From a virus, in IMG/VR virus record IMGVR_UViG_3300025009_000015, positions 1 to 58,998 of that record: a stretch of 58,998 nt of DNA; one strand, 5' to 3'. The first letter of the stretch is position 1. Each line of letters starts with the position of its first letter. Below the pieces are notes generated by a model, which had not been told where the DNA came from, did not search any database, and was given only the letters and a program-made list of their open reading frames with translations. Position numbers and translations under genes: made by a program. Positions 33,589 through 41,232 of the stretch are shown one piece after another.

Positions 33589-33951
33589 GTGTCGATCGTC
33601 TGGTCAGACGTAACTTCTGCCTTTCCGAACGACGCGACACTGGCAGCAGTGGGCGCTACGGAGGGGCAGACGTACGTCGACTGGACGGACGAGCAGGTGG
33701 ACGACGCGATCTTGGGAACGCGCGCGGACCAGGTCCGGATCCTGCTCGCGGCGCACCTGGCGACGGTCGTATCCTCTGGTGGGTCCGGAGCCTCTGGCCC
33801 TGTCTCCTCAGAGAGTGTCGACGGGGTGAGCCGTTCCTACGCGGTGACAGCAGCAGCGGACGGGGACGACCTGTCCGCGACGAGCTATGGGCGTCGGGCT
33901 GCGATGCTGATGAGGACCAGTCCGAACGCGCGACTCCCGAGGGCGTTCTGA
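33589..33951 (+). CDS. Head-tail adaptor (DUF4054 family)
   Basis: The protein has 120 residues, with a GTG start directly after the previous stop. It has the helical adaptor pattern: FPNDATLAAVGATEG, RADQVRILLAAHLATVV, then GPVSSESVDGVSRSYA and TSYGRR. These form the ring between portal and tail. It is the first gene of the neck cluster. Confidence 0.8.
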   Translation: MSIVWSDVTSAFPNDATLAAVGATEGQTYVDWTDEQVDDAILGTRADQVRILLAAHLATVVSSGGSGASGPVSSESVDGVSRSYAVTAAADGDDLSATSYGRRAAMLMRTSPNARLPRAF

Positions 33952-33952
33952 G

Positions 33953-34438
33953 GTGACTGTGGAGGACCGGGACCACGGATACAAAGACCTCCTGGAGCTG
34001 GTAGACGACCTGAAGCGGCGCAAAATGCACGTCGCGGTCGGGGTGCTTGACGGTTCCGGAGAGATCCCCGACGAGGGGATATCCGTCGCAGGTCTGGCGA
34101 CCGTCCACGAGTTCGGGGCCTGGGCAGGAAAAAATCGAAAAGTCTGGGTCCCGGAGCGCGCGCCCATCCGGAAGACTCTCGACGAAGCCGAGAATCGGAT
34201 CAACGTCGCGGCGACCAGGGTGCTCACGAAAGCAGCGCGGGGTGACATCTCGGTGGAGGCTGCGCTGGGGACGCTCGGAGAATTCGTCACGTCGCAGATC
34301 AGGCGGACGATACAGCGGGGGGTCGAACCCCCGAACGCAGAGTCCACGATCGCACGAAAGAAGAGCTCGAAACCTTTGATCGACACGGGGCTCCTGCTCC
34401 GGTCGTATACGTATCAGGTACGAGAGGGAGAGGATTGA
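33953..34438 (+). CDS. Neck / tail-completion protein (HK97 gp10-like)
   Basis: The protein has 161 residues. VAVGVLDGSG, ATVHEFGAW and WVPERAPIRKTLDE at the start and PLIDTGLLLRSYTYQVR at the end follow gp10-like proteins, in which the IDTGxLxxS block is typical. It joins tail to head. The start (GTG 33953) is 1 base after the adaptor stop. Confidence 0.75.
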   Translation: MTVEDRDHGYKDLLELVDDLKRRKMHVAVGVLDGSGEIPDEGISVAGLATVHEFGAWAGKNRKVWVPERAPIRKTLDEAENRINVAATRVLTKAARGDISVEAALGTLGEFVTSQIRRTIQRGVEPPNAESTIARKKSSKPLIDTGLLLRSYTYQVREGED

Positions 34439-34827
34439 TGACAATTTTATCGCAAGCGACCGACCCCCAGCATCCCGCAGTGACGGCGGAGGCGATCCCC
34501 TCCAGGGTTTTCGTCTGTGTCCGGGCGTCCGACCTGTCCGGGAAGGTCCGTGTCGCGACGAACGCAGAAGAGGACGTCGCCGGACTGCTCGGGTTCGCGC
34601 CGAAATCGGCCAGCGCAGAAAAGTCGATCCTCCTTTACCGCGATGGCGACGTTGTTCCCGGGTTCACCGGGTTGACGCCAGGGCAGGAGTACCATTTGAA
34701 CGTGTCGAGTCTCGCGCTCGCGTCAGCACTCACGGCGGGGACGTGGACAAAAAAGGTGGGACTCGCTCGGAGTTCGACGCATCTCGAGTTGAGTTTTGGT
34801 CGGATGGTGTCTCAAACGAAACCGTAA
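34438..34827 (+). CDS. Virion decoration-like protein, paralog 1
   Basis: The protein has 129 residues. The ATG overlaps the previous stop (TGATG). The second half, GLTPGQEYHLN followed by KVGLARSSTHLELSFG, recurs in the next gene as GLTPDAEYYAD and MGKARSATTFKISMG. This GLTP-EYY-GxA-S-T pattern is known from small beta domains at phage virion surfaces. It likely decorates the head or neck. Confidence 0.65.
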   Translation: MTILSQATDPQHPAVTAEAIPSRVFVCVRASDLSGKVRVATNAEEDVAGLLGFAPKSASAEKSILLYRDGDVVPGFTGLTPGQEYHLNVSSLALASALTAGTWTKKVGLARSSTHLELSFGRMVSQTKP

Positions 34828-34842
34828 ATTGGAGGTAGACCG

Positions 34843-35265
34843 ATGACTGACCAGGTACGAATGAATGCGAATGCCCATCTTGTTTCTGTCGACGACGAAC
34901 AGCAGAAATTCTCCGGCACAGTAGCGGAAGCGGCTGGCGTCGTTCTCGGATCGATTGTATGGGGGGATGGCGCTGGCGCCTATTCGATCTACAACGCCAA
35001 CGTCGAGGCGGACTGCGATTCGATCCAGGGCATCGCAGATGGTACTTACGCGGATACTGTCATGGGCACATATCACGGCGATGGATCCCTCGTGACCGGG
35101 CTGGCTGGGCTGACCCCTGACGCAGAGTATTATGCGGATCCGACCACCGGTCTGCTCGGGCTCATCGGCGCGATCGGCTCCGGCGAGTATACTGTCCTGA
35201 TGGGGAAGGCGCGGTCTGCAACCACCTTCAAGATCAGCATGGGTTCCGTGTTCCAGAAACCGTAA
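34843..35265 (+). CDS. Virion decoration-like protein, paralog 2
   Basis: The protein has 140 residues and shares its C-terminal half with the previous gene (GLTPDAEYYADPTTGLLG, KARSATTFKISMG). The N-terminal part starts MTDQVRMNANAHLVSV and is different. A GGAGG ribosome site precedes it. The pair looks like a duplicated surface domain. Confidence 0.65.
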   Translation: MTDQVRMNANAHLVSVDDEQQKFSGTVAEAAGVVLGSIVWGDGAGAYSIYNANVEADCDSIQGIADGTYADTVMGTYHGDGSLVTGLAGLTPDAEYYADPTTGLLGLIGAIGSGEYTVLMGKARSATTFKISMGSVFQKP

Positions 35266-35283
35266 TCTCTCTGAGGTTCTGCC

Positions 35284-35628
35284 GTGTCGATCCCGTTTTC
35301 GTCCTCCTACACTGTCCGCACTTATACTGTTGGTTACGGGTCGGACGGTCGCGCAACGGAGACGGGACCGACCACGCAGACCATTCAGGCGACCGTGACT
35401 CCTCTCGATGAACGAGCCCTCCAGGTGCTGTCTGAAGGGCTCCGAGTCGGGGCACGGTACAAAGTCCGGACCCAGACGGACCTCGGGGACCTGGGAGGCG
35501 ACGGGGAGACGACGTCGAAGCGCGTCGTGGTAGACAGCCGGGAGTACCGGCTCGAGCAGTGGGGACGGTGGGACCAGACGAGCTTCGGGTCCCTGAATCA
35601 CCAGAAGTACCTCGCGAGGGAGCTATGA
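35284..35628 (+). CDS. Head-closure / stopper-like protein
   Basis: The protein has 114 residues: strands IPFSSSYTVRTYTVGYG, then TIQATVTPLDERALQVLSEG, YKVRTQT and VVVDSREYRLEQWGRW, matching small phage head-tail joining (stopper) proteins with an SH3-like barrel. It lies between decoration proteins and the tail terminator. The stop overlaps the lipoprotein start (ATGA). Confidence 0.65.
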   Translation: MSIPFSSSYTVRTYTVGYGSDGRATETGPTTQTIQATVTPLDERALQVLSEGLRVGARYKVRTQTDLGDLGGDGETTSKRVVVDSREYRLEQWGRWDQTSFGSLNHQKYLAREL

Positions 35629-36347
35629 AATATTTAGGAATTTTGCTTTCATTTTGCCTGACCATTGTCTCCCTTTCGGGGTGCGTGACCCAGCGAGCGC
35701 TCCTCCAGCTCAATGCTTCGGGGCATATGTCGGAATCCTCCGGCGTCGTCGGCATCGTCGAGGGTGACTACACAGGTCAACCCGCCGATACTCAGGTCTG
35801 GATCATCGGCGGACAGGCATACGAGGCCGACAGTGGCGGCGGCATCACCGGTGGAAATATCGCTGTCACGATTGGAGGTGACGCCGATACCACCTATGCC
35901 TCGCTTGTTACTGCGATCGACGGTGGACCCGGAAATGTAGATGCGGACGTCCCGGTACTCGGCAGGCTTCGGATTCGCACTGCGGTATCTGCCGGAGGGG
36001 CTGTTCAGAACTCCGGAGGTTCTGTCGCCGTCTCAGAAACCGCGGCGAATTTCGACTGGCGCGGGGCAAATACGAACCAGAACGGGAGAGGGACGGCGTC
36101 CAGACGTCGAGAGACTTGTCGACGGACGATCGATACACTCTTCGTCGCGGCGGCCAGTGCTCGACTCTGTGAATTCTCGTGGACCCCCTCGAGGGTGGTG
36201 AACGTACAGGTTCGAGCCGCAGACGGGATGCTGATCAACATCGGGTCAGACCTGTGGACGATATCCGGGAACGCTGTGCTCTGGACGGCGTCAGGAGTCG
36301 CACACATCGCGGACACGCAGATCGTGGACGTGACGGTAGAGGAGTAG
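35625..36347 (+). CDS. Lipoprotein in the neck gene cluster
   Basis: The protein has 240 residues, starting at ATG 35625 coupled to the previous stop. The N-terminus has Lys at position 2, a hydrophobic stretch LGILLSFCLTIVSL and a lipobox L-S-G-C, a clear class II signal peptide. The rest is Gly- and strand-rich (VWIIGGQAYEADSGGG), similar in feel to virion Ig-like domains, and ends DTQIVDVTVEE. A secreted lipoprotein among neck genes is unusual; it could block superinfection, or be a virion protein. Confidence 0.7.
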   Translation: MKYLGILLSFCLTIVSLSGCVTQRALLQLNASGHMSESSGVVGIVEGDYTGQPADTQVWIIGGQAYEADSGGGITGGNIAVTIGGDADTTYASLVTAIDGGPGNVDADVPVLGRLRIRTAVSAGGAVQNSGGSVAVSETAANFDWRGANTNQNGRGTASRRRETCRRTIDTLFVAAASARLCEFSWTPSRVVNVQVRAADGMLINIGSDLWTISGNAVLWTASGVAHIADTQIVDVTVEE

Positions 36348-36349
36348 CG

Positions 36350-36913
36350 GTGACCCGATCTGGTCTTGAGAACGCGATCCGGGGGCTGGTTCAGCCCCGC
36401 TTGAACTTGACGACGATCTGGGCTCACCAGACGACGGCGACGGGTTCGGCGGTGGCCAGACCGAGCACCCCTCACGCGCTCCTGAACCTGATCTCGGACG
36501 TGGCGGACGGACTCCCGGACTCTCTTGGAGACGCCCCCCAGCACGTCGTCGGGCTGGTCACGAGCCAGCTCGAGCACCTGACGGAGGACCGGTACGCGAG
36601 GTGCTCTGTGAAGTGTTTCGGGGCCGGCGCCTGGGACAAGCTCGACGACTTGCGACTCTACCTCCAGACGGCGACGGCGCGGGGGCTGGCGGACACGGCA
36701 GGGATAGGGATTTCGTCTCTCTCTGACATCACCGACCTGACCGCGCTCGATGGGGGAGGGTGGGAGCAGGTTTGCACGATGGATCTGGTAGTCCACAGGC
36801 GTGAGCGTCTCGAGAGTGACGAGGGGTACATCGACGACGTGACGATCGGACTCACGTACAAAGACGGGGCGACGACTGTCGCGACAGATAGTATCGCAGT
36901 ATCAGCTCCATAG
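36350..36913 (+). CDS. Tail terminator (neck terminator gp12-like)
   Basis: The protein has 187 residues, starting at GTG 36350, 2 bases after the lipoprotein stop. It has ENAIRGLVQPRLNL, HVVGLVTSQLEHLTEDRY, then VKCFGAGAWDKLDDLRLYL, as in neck terminator proteins of sheathed phages. It caps the tail tube. It sits before the sheath gene, as expected. Confidence 0.7.
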   Translation: MTRSGLENAIRGLVQPRLNLTTIWAHQTTATGSAVARPSTPHALLNLISDVADGLPDSLGDAPQHVVGLVTSQLEHLTEDRYARCSVKCFGAGAWDKLDDLRLYLQTATARGLADTAGIGISSLSDITDLTALDGGGWEQVCTMDLVVHRRERLESDEGYIDDVTIGLTYKDGATTVATDSIAVSAP

Positions 36914-36922
36914 GAGGACGAT

Positions 36923-38362
36923 ATGTCCGACGTTCCTATCAGCGACATCGTAAACGTCTCCATCTCCATCGCCACCGGTGCGACGCAGCAAGCCGGATTC
37001 GGCACGATCATGGTCGTGGGCCAAACGAACCTGCTCGGTTCGACCGTGCTCACGTGCGAGTCTGCGGCAGACTGGGTGACGGCGGGAGGCCTCACGACTG
37101 ACCCTGAATACCTGGCCCTGGCAGCTATTTTTTCACAGCAGCCGACTGTCCAGGAGGTGAAGGTCAGCGAGCGTGACCCTGACGTGAGCGGTCAGCAACG
37201 GGTGACCTTCGCGGCGGACATCACGGCGGGTCAGACCTGCACGATCACCTACACCTACGTGGACCTGGCAGGCGCGACCCAGACGGAGACGGTCGCGATA
37301 CTGTACGCCGTCTCCCACGCGAACACCGTCTCTCTGATCGAGGCCGCGCTCCTGGCGCTCAATGCCGTGACTGCCTGCACGGGCGTCGACGACACTCCCG
37401 GGGCGCTGTTCACGGTCACGATCGATCCGGCACTGGTCCGGTCGGGGTCCGTGACGTTCACAGTCATGGCGACGGCAGGGGCCGGTGTCCCGCAGACGGG
37501 GACCGCGTCAGTAGTTCTAGCTCCGACGGTACTCACTGCCGACCTGAACGCGTTGGTTCTCGTGGATGACGCGTGGTACTGCCTGATCCTGACCCACGAG
37601 GGGACGGATAACCAGCGGAACATGGACACCTACCGTGCCGCGGTGTGGGTCGAGGCCAATACCATCGACTGTATCCACATCGCGCAGAACGACCAGGCTG
37701 TGCTCGCGGCTGGGACCGCGGGCAATATCGCCAAGGTGCTCGAGGCCGCGTCGTACAACCGGACGCACGTTTTTTACCACCCGGAGTCGGAGTACGCAGC
37801 CGCAGCCCTGGCTGGACGGAACCTCAGCCAGAACCTGGATGTCTCCAGCATCGACTGGTACCTCCAGACATTGTCTGGGATCACCTCTCAGGATTACACG
37901 TCGACCCAGCGGTCGACCATGGCCGCGGACCAGATCGGGTACTACACGACCGCCGCGGGGGGCGCACATTATTTCGGCGGCAAGATGGCGTCCCAGCGGT
38001 ACATCGACCAGCAGCTCACGGTCGACTGGTTCTCGTCCCGCGTGGCAGAGGACGTGCTCAGCTACCTGGTGCGTGGCGCCGCGTCCAACATCAAGCGGAC
38101 GTACACGGACCTGACGATCGCAGCGATCGCCGGGCTCGTCAAGAAACGCTGGATCAACGGGGTGCGCGCGAACCACTTCGCTGAAACCCGGGAGGACGCC
38201 TCAGGCGACACGGTCGAGGGCATCATCCTGACCGCAGGGTCCGCCGCGTCGCAGAGCTCTGCGGACAAGACGGCTAGACTCTACGCGGGGCTCTCTGCGT
38301 CCATCCCCCTGGCGGGTGGTATCCGGACGGTCAATCCTTTGACGATTATTCTGGAGGTGTGA
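36923..38362 (+). CDS. Tail sheath protein (DUF3383)
   Basis: The protein has 479 residues. It begins MSDVPISDIVNVSISIATG, with an inserted Ig-like domain (TCTITYTYVDLAGATQ), then THVFYHPESEYAAAALAGR, LSGITSQDYTSTQ, GKMASQRYIDQQLTVDWF, and a C-terminal GIRTVNPLTIILEV. These are the marks of DUF3383 sheath proteins, so the tail is contractile. Confidence 0.88.
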   Translation: MSDVPISDIVNVSISIATGATQQAGFGTIMVVGQTNLLGSTVLTCESAADWVTAGGLTTDPEYLALAAIFSQQPTVQEVKVSERDPDVSGQQRVTFAADITAGQTCTITYTYVDLAGATQTETVAILYAVSHANTVSLIEAALLALNAVTACTGVDDTPGALFTVTIDPALVRSGSVTFTVMATAGAGVPQTGTASVVLAPTVLTADLNALVLVDDAWYCLILTHEGTDNQRNMDTYRAAVWVEANTIDCIHIAQNDQAVLAAGTAGNIAKVLEAASYNRTHVFYHPESEYAAAALAGRNLSQNLDVSSIDWYLQTLSGITSQDYTSTQRSTMAADQIGYYTTAAGGAHYFGGKMASQRYIDQQLTVDWFSSRVAEDVLSYLVRGAASNIKRTYTDLTIAAIAGLVKKRWINGVRANHFAETREDASGDTVEGIILTAGSAASQSSADKTARLYAGLSASIPLAGGIRTVNPLTIILEV

Positions 38363-38366
38363 CGCC

Positions 38367-38798
38367 ATGATCGCATTCGACCCCCGTAAATTCGTGCTCT
38401 CGTTCAACGGCGTCCCCATCTCTGGGTTTGGCGCAGGTACGTTTTTCAAGGCGACCAGGCGCAAACCGTTCGCTGCGCTCGAGGAACTCGGAGCGGACGG
38501 GGAGGGCGCTTTCGTCCTCTCCGGTGACCACTCGTATGATGTGGAGCTGACCTTGAAAAGGGCGTCTCCGTCGAACACACTGCTCAGCCAGTTCGCGAAC
38601 GCGACCAGGATGGGCGCGCCAGTGGTCGGGAGCATGAGTGCGAAGGACATGAGCACGGGTGGGACGTTCGACAGCGAGGAAGTGATTCAGACGGATATGC
38701 CCCCGTTTGAGCGGGAGGGGGGCGGGAAGCTCGGAGAGAACGTGTGGAAGTTTTCGGCGAAGAAGGGCGTGGAGAACCAACCAGGAGCTTCGACCTAA
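38367..38798 (+). CDS. Tail tube protein (DUF3277-like)
   Basis: The protein has 143 residues. It starts MIAFDPRKFVLSFNGVPISG and has SGDHSYDVELTLKRASPSN, MSAKDMSTGG and a C-terminal KKGVENQPG, matching small tube proteins of sheathed phages. It follows the sheath gene by 4 bases. The last 4 bases overlap the convergent minus-strand gene. Confidence 0.8.
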   Translation: MIAFDPRKFVLSFNGVPISGFGAGTFFKATRRKPFAALEELGADGEGAFVLSGDHSYDVELTLKRASPSNTLLSQFANATRMGAPVVGSMSAKDMSTGGTFDSEEVIQTDMPPFEREGGGKLGENVWKFSAKKGVENQPGAST

Positions 38799-38962
38799 CA
38801 GAGCCGTGCGAACCACATCAGCTCTTTTTTCGGTCCCAGCGTGACCCTGACCAGCTCGTCCTTCGTGTACTCCTTCTGGAGCCCCCTCCCCAGCAGGACC
38901 ACTTCGTTGTCCCCCCACCAGCGCCACATTTTCTCGAATGTTTCGAAGTGTATTTTTTCCAT
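38795..38962 (-). CDS. Small protein, 55 residues
   Basis: The ATG is at 38960-38962, one base after the stop of the upstream gene, with a GAGGACGAG ribosome site inside that gene. The chain is Trp-rich at the start (FEKMWRWWGDNEV) and charged, ending MWFARLC. It ends tail to tail over the tube gene's stop. Function unknown. Confidence 0.6.
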   Translation of the reverse strand: MEKIHFETFEKMWRWWGDNEVVLLGRGLQKEYTKDELVRVTLGPKKELMWFARLC

Positions 38963-38965
38963 CAG

Positions 38966-39541
38966 TCACTCGTCCTCTGACTCCGCAGTGGGAACCACCA
39001 GGTCTGGGTGTTTCCCCTCGATCGCCTGAGCCACGCGCTCGAGCTTCTCTCCGAACACCCGAGCCAGCTCCTTGTTGCGCTCCCAATACCCGACGCAGTC
39101 CAGGACGTGCTTCAAATTGTAGTCCGTGACGAGCCATTCTTTGACGGCGGTAGGAGCTGTATCCAGGAGCCTCAAAGCTGCCGTTTTAGTACCATCTTGA
39201 GGGAGGGCGTCGCTGTTTCTGCCATTACCAATACCGCAGCCTCCCTCGAGATCGACGAGGGAGCTCTCCAACGAATTCATCCCTGCTGGGCACCTTTTAC
39301 TGACGGCTCTGAGTGCTCGAAGCACGAACTTCCACAACGTCTTCGCGTCATTCGATGACCAAGTCTCCAGGTCATCTCCACAGAGTCTCGCGAACACAGG
39401 CTCGAACGAGTCGTCGCTCGACAGGATGCTCTTCGCGAGGATCTCCCTGTCTTCAAGAATCATCACTTCCAGGATCTTGTCTACCGGGATCCTGACGTCC
39501 ACATATTCAATTCCCGCAGACTCTACTCTCAAGTCATTCAT
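38966..39541 (-). CDS. Hypothetical protein, 191 residues
   Basis: The chain starts MNDLRVESAGIEYVDV and is mainly helical, with an acidic end AESEDE. It includes SVDK-like segments (RIPVDKILEVMILED) but no motif I recognise. It is the first gene behind the minus-strand promoter at 39577-39604 and is followed by the 55-residue gene. Confidence 0.6.
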   Translation of the reverse strand: MNDLRVESAGIEYVDVRIPVDKILEVMILEDREILAKSILSSDDSFEPVFARLCGDDLETWSSNDAKTLWKFVLRALRAVSKRCPAGMNSLESSLVDLEGGCGIGNGRNSDALPQDGTKTAALRLLDTAPTAVKEWLVTDYNLKHVLDCVGYWERNKELARVFGEKLERVAQAIEGKHPDLVVPTAESEDE

Positions 39542-39576
39542 AAAATACTACCTCCAAGTTTTCCCTCCCTGTCTCT

Positions 39577-39649
39577 ACTATAATCAGGCAAGAGAAAAAA
39601 TCAACAAAATAATTCACAGCTCGACGTTGTTTCCACTGTGAGCTATTCT
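39577..39649. promoter_or_regulatory. Bidirectional promoter cassette, 39541 island / tail chaperone
   Basis: Minus side: -10 TATAGT (39577-39582), 16 bp, -35 TTGATT (39599-39604). Centre: AATAATTCAC (39608-39617). Plus side: -35 TCGACG (39621-39626), 17 bp, -10 TATTCT (39644-39649). Confidence 0.85.
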
Positions 39650-39665
39650 GTTTTCGAACGTTCCG

Positions 39666-39699
39666 GCCGGGTGGCTGCGATGTTTGCAGCCGACCCGGC
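39666..39699 (+). other. 5'-UTR hairpin before the tail chaperone gene
   Basis: GCCGGGT-GGCTGC pairs with GCAGCC-G-ACCCGGC over a 7-nt loop (GATGTTT), with one bulged G on the 3' side. It starts about 17 nt after the -10 box. The plan is the same as at 9400-9429. Confidence 0.65.
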
Positions 39700-39722
39700 A
39701 TCCCTTTTCCCCGGAGTCCCCT

Positions 39723-40214
39723 ATGCCCCCGAAAGCGCAGAAGTCCGCAGAATCGTTCACGATCGGCGACCAGGTATTCATCGTCCACAGTTTCAGCTCG
39801 AGCCAGTCGCTCGATGTGCTCCTCATGCTCGGGGAAGTCATCGCCCCCGCGCTCGGGAAGCTGCTCAACAGGAAAGTCTCGAGCGACCTGTCGGACATCG
39901 CGGAGGCGGTCGACGAGCTGAAGGGCATGGACGTGGACATGGCACTCCCCTCCCTGCTGGCGGTTTTCGGCACGGTGCGGAAGATCGGGGGCATCGACCT
40001 GGTGGTCTCAATTCTCCAGACCACGTACCACGAGGATCGGCCGATCAATACCCGTGCGCGGTTCGACGAGGTTTTCCAGGGACCTGGCGCACTCGTGGAC
40101 GCGGCTCGAGTCCTCTGGCACGTGCTCAGGTTCCAGCTCAGCCCTTTATGGGACGCGCTCCGGCCCCTGCTCTCAGGTCGGGGCGGCGACAAGGTCCCGA
40201 CCCCCAAGAGCTAG
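39723..40214 (+). CDS. Tail assembly chaperone, short form (gpG-like)
   Basis: The 163-residue protein starts at ATG 39723 with GGAG 7 nt upstream. It begins MPPKAQKSAESFTIGDQVF and is helical after residue 40 (LSDIAEAVDELKGMDVDMA). Position before the tape measure and a second overlapping frame at the end are typical for the G/GT chaperone pair that coats the tape measure. The identity rests mainly on this layout. Confidence 0.55.
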   Translation: MPPKAQKSAESFTIGDQVFIVHSFSSSQSLDVLLMLGEVIAPALGKLLNRKVSSDLSDIAEAVDELKGMDVDMALPSLLAVFGTVRKIGGIDLVVSILQTTYHEDRPINTRARFDEVFQGPGALVDAARVLWHVLRFQLSPLWDALRPLLSGRGGDKVPTPKS

Positions 40215-40375
40215 GCCCGAACGTCGACTGGAGGATCTGGGGACCCGTCCTTGCGGGGCTCGGCACGCTCCGTGAGGTCAGGCACGAGTGGACCCTGACC
40301 GACCTGCTCGACGCTCACGAGGTCCTGGCCGTGCGCTCCGAGCTGGAGAGGTTGGCTTCGGAGCGCGTGAAATAA
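39723..40375 (+). CDS. Tail assembly chaperone, -1 frameshifted long form (gpGT-like)
   Basis: Near the end of the short form the run ACC-CCC-AAG (40200-40208) allows a -1 slip on CCC. The -1 frame is then open to 40375 and adds 56 residues, PQELGPNVDWRIWGP through WTLTDLLDAHEVLAVRSEL. No start with a ribosome site serves this extension alone. Programmed frameshifting of this kind is common at this place in phages. The slip site is not a standard XXXYYYZ heptamer, so efficiency is uncertain. Confidence 0.5.
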
Positions 40376-40582
40376 TCACATTTCCTCTATCTGACACACC
40401 TTATCCCACTCCCCGTCATCCTCTACCCACTTCAGCTCTCCACCACCTACAGGCTCGTAGGTTAGTTGGTCCCAGTACCCAGTACCATAAGTTATCAAGT
40501 AACTCTGGTCGCTACCTTTTCGCATCCATAGATCACCGAAACTTTCACGTGTTGGACACGCACGATGTTTTTTATCACACAT
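40376..40582 (-). CDS. Hypothetical protein, 68 residues
   Basis: I start at ATG 40580-40582, which overlaps the end of the upstream gene. The chain is MCDKKHRACPTRESFGDLW then strands YLITYGTGYWDQLTYEPVG and an acidic tail. It abuts the chaperone long form tail to tail with no gap. No family is recognised. Confidence 0.55.
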   Translation of the reverse strand: MCDKKHRACPTRESFGDLWMRKGSDQSYLITYGTGYWDQLTYEPVGGGELKWVEDDGEWDKVCQIEEM

Positions 40583-41108
40583 TGTTAATCCACCCTGGTC
40601 GCTCCCGCCTCGTCCACACTGCACGCTCGACTTTCGCCCGCCGGAAATACTCCCGGTAGTCCTCCACGACCCCCTCCCCCGTGTCGATGGTCAGCCCACC
40701 GAAGCACCGGGGCATCTCCGTCAGCCCCGCGTCCGGCAGGGTCGGCGCGTGCTCGAGTGCCCACTCCCACGCGGACCAGACCGCGGTTTCCCGCCCGAAC
40801 CTGTGTCGATCCTCGTCGAGCAGCACCTCCGCGTGCTCGAGCAGGAACCAGAGGTTTCTACTCGACTCCCCAGCCCAGACAGACCAGGGGTGTTTCTGGT
40901 GTGTCGGAAGGTACGCAGGGATGCCCTGGCGGACGCGCTCAACGGGTGTCAGCCCCCGCAGGGGCTCACGGGAGACGTCCAGCCCGTCCTTGCGCCACCA
41001 GACGTTACCGACGAGCTGTAGCGCCTCCTTGGCGCCCCAGTAGAGAAAATTGTCGGGGTGGTACGAGGCGCGCTCCTGGTGATTAACGGCGAGCATGAAG
41101 ACGTTCAT
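40575..41108 (-). CDS. Conserved phage protein (YHxDxx...MPxC family), function unknown
   Basis: The protein has 177 residues. The N-terminus MNVFMLAVNHQERASYHPDN, the middle HPWSVWAGESSRNLWFLLEH, and the end EMPRCFGG plus DYREYFRRAKVERAVW-RRERP match in order a family seen in many phages (N-terminal Y-H-x-D, then HP-S-W, then MP-C, then YR-YY). Its activity is not established. It is the first gene of a two-gene island with the promoter at 41140-41167. Confidence 0.6.
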   Translation of the reverse strand: MNVFMLAVNHQERASYHPDNFLYWGAKEALQLVGNVWWRKDGLDVSREPLRGLTPVERVRQGIPAYLPTHQKHPWSVWAGESSRNLWFLLEHAEVLLDEDRHRFGRETAVWSAWEWALEHAPTLPDAGLTEMPRCFGGLTIDTGEGVVEDYREYFRRAKVERAVWTRRERPGWINNV

Positions 41109-41137
41109 ATATTTCCTCCAGTGTTATGTCATTGTGT

Positions 41138-41212
41138 ATACTATGAGCAATTTTCAGTGAAAATCAACATAATAATTCACCTATCGAAAAATCCTCAGCG
41201 ATCGCGTACACT
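41138..41212. promoter_or_regulatory. Bidirectional promoter cassette, 41108 island / tape measure
   Basis: Minus side: -35 TTGATT (41162-41167) and a -10 CATAGT at 41140-41145 (16-bp spacer). Centre: AATAATTCAC (41171-41180). Plus side: -35 TCGAAA (41184-41189), 17 bp, -10 TACACT (41207-41212). The tape measure gene has an AGGAGG ribosome site. Confidence 0.85.
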
Positions 41213-41232
41213 GCGGTCAGGAGGTCCACCCC

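Noticed and set aside
39638-40375. Independent gene in the tail chaperone's second frame
   Set aside because: Its upstream half is antisense-like and Arg/Pro-rich; only the last 56 codons look real, as a frameshift extension.
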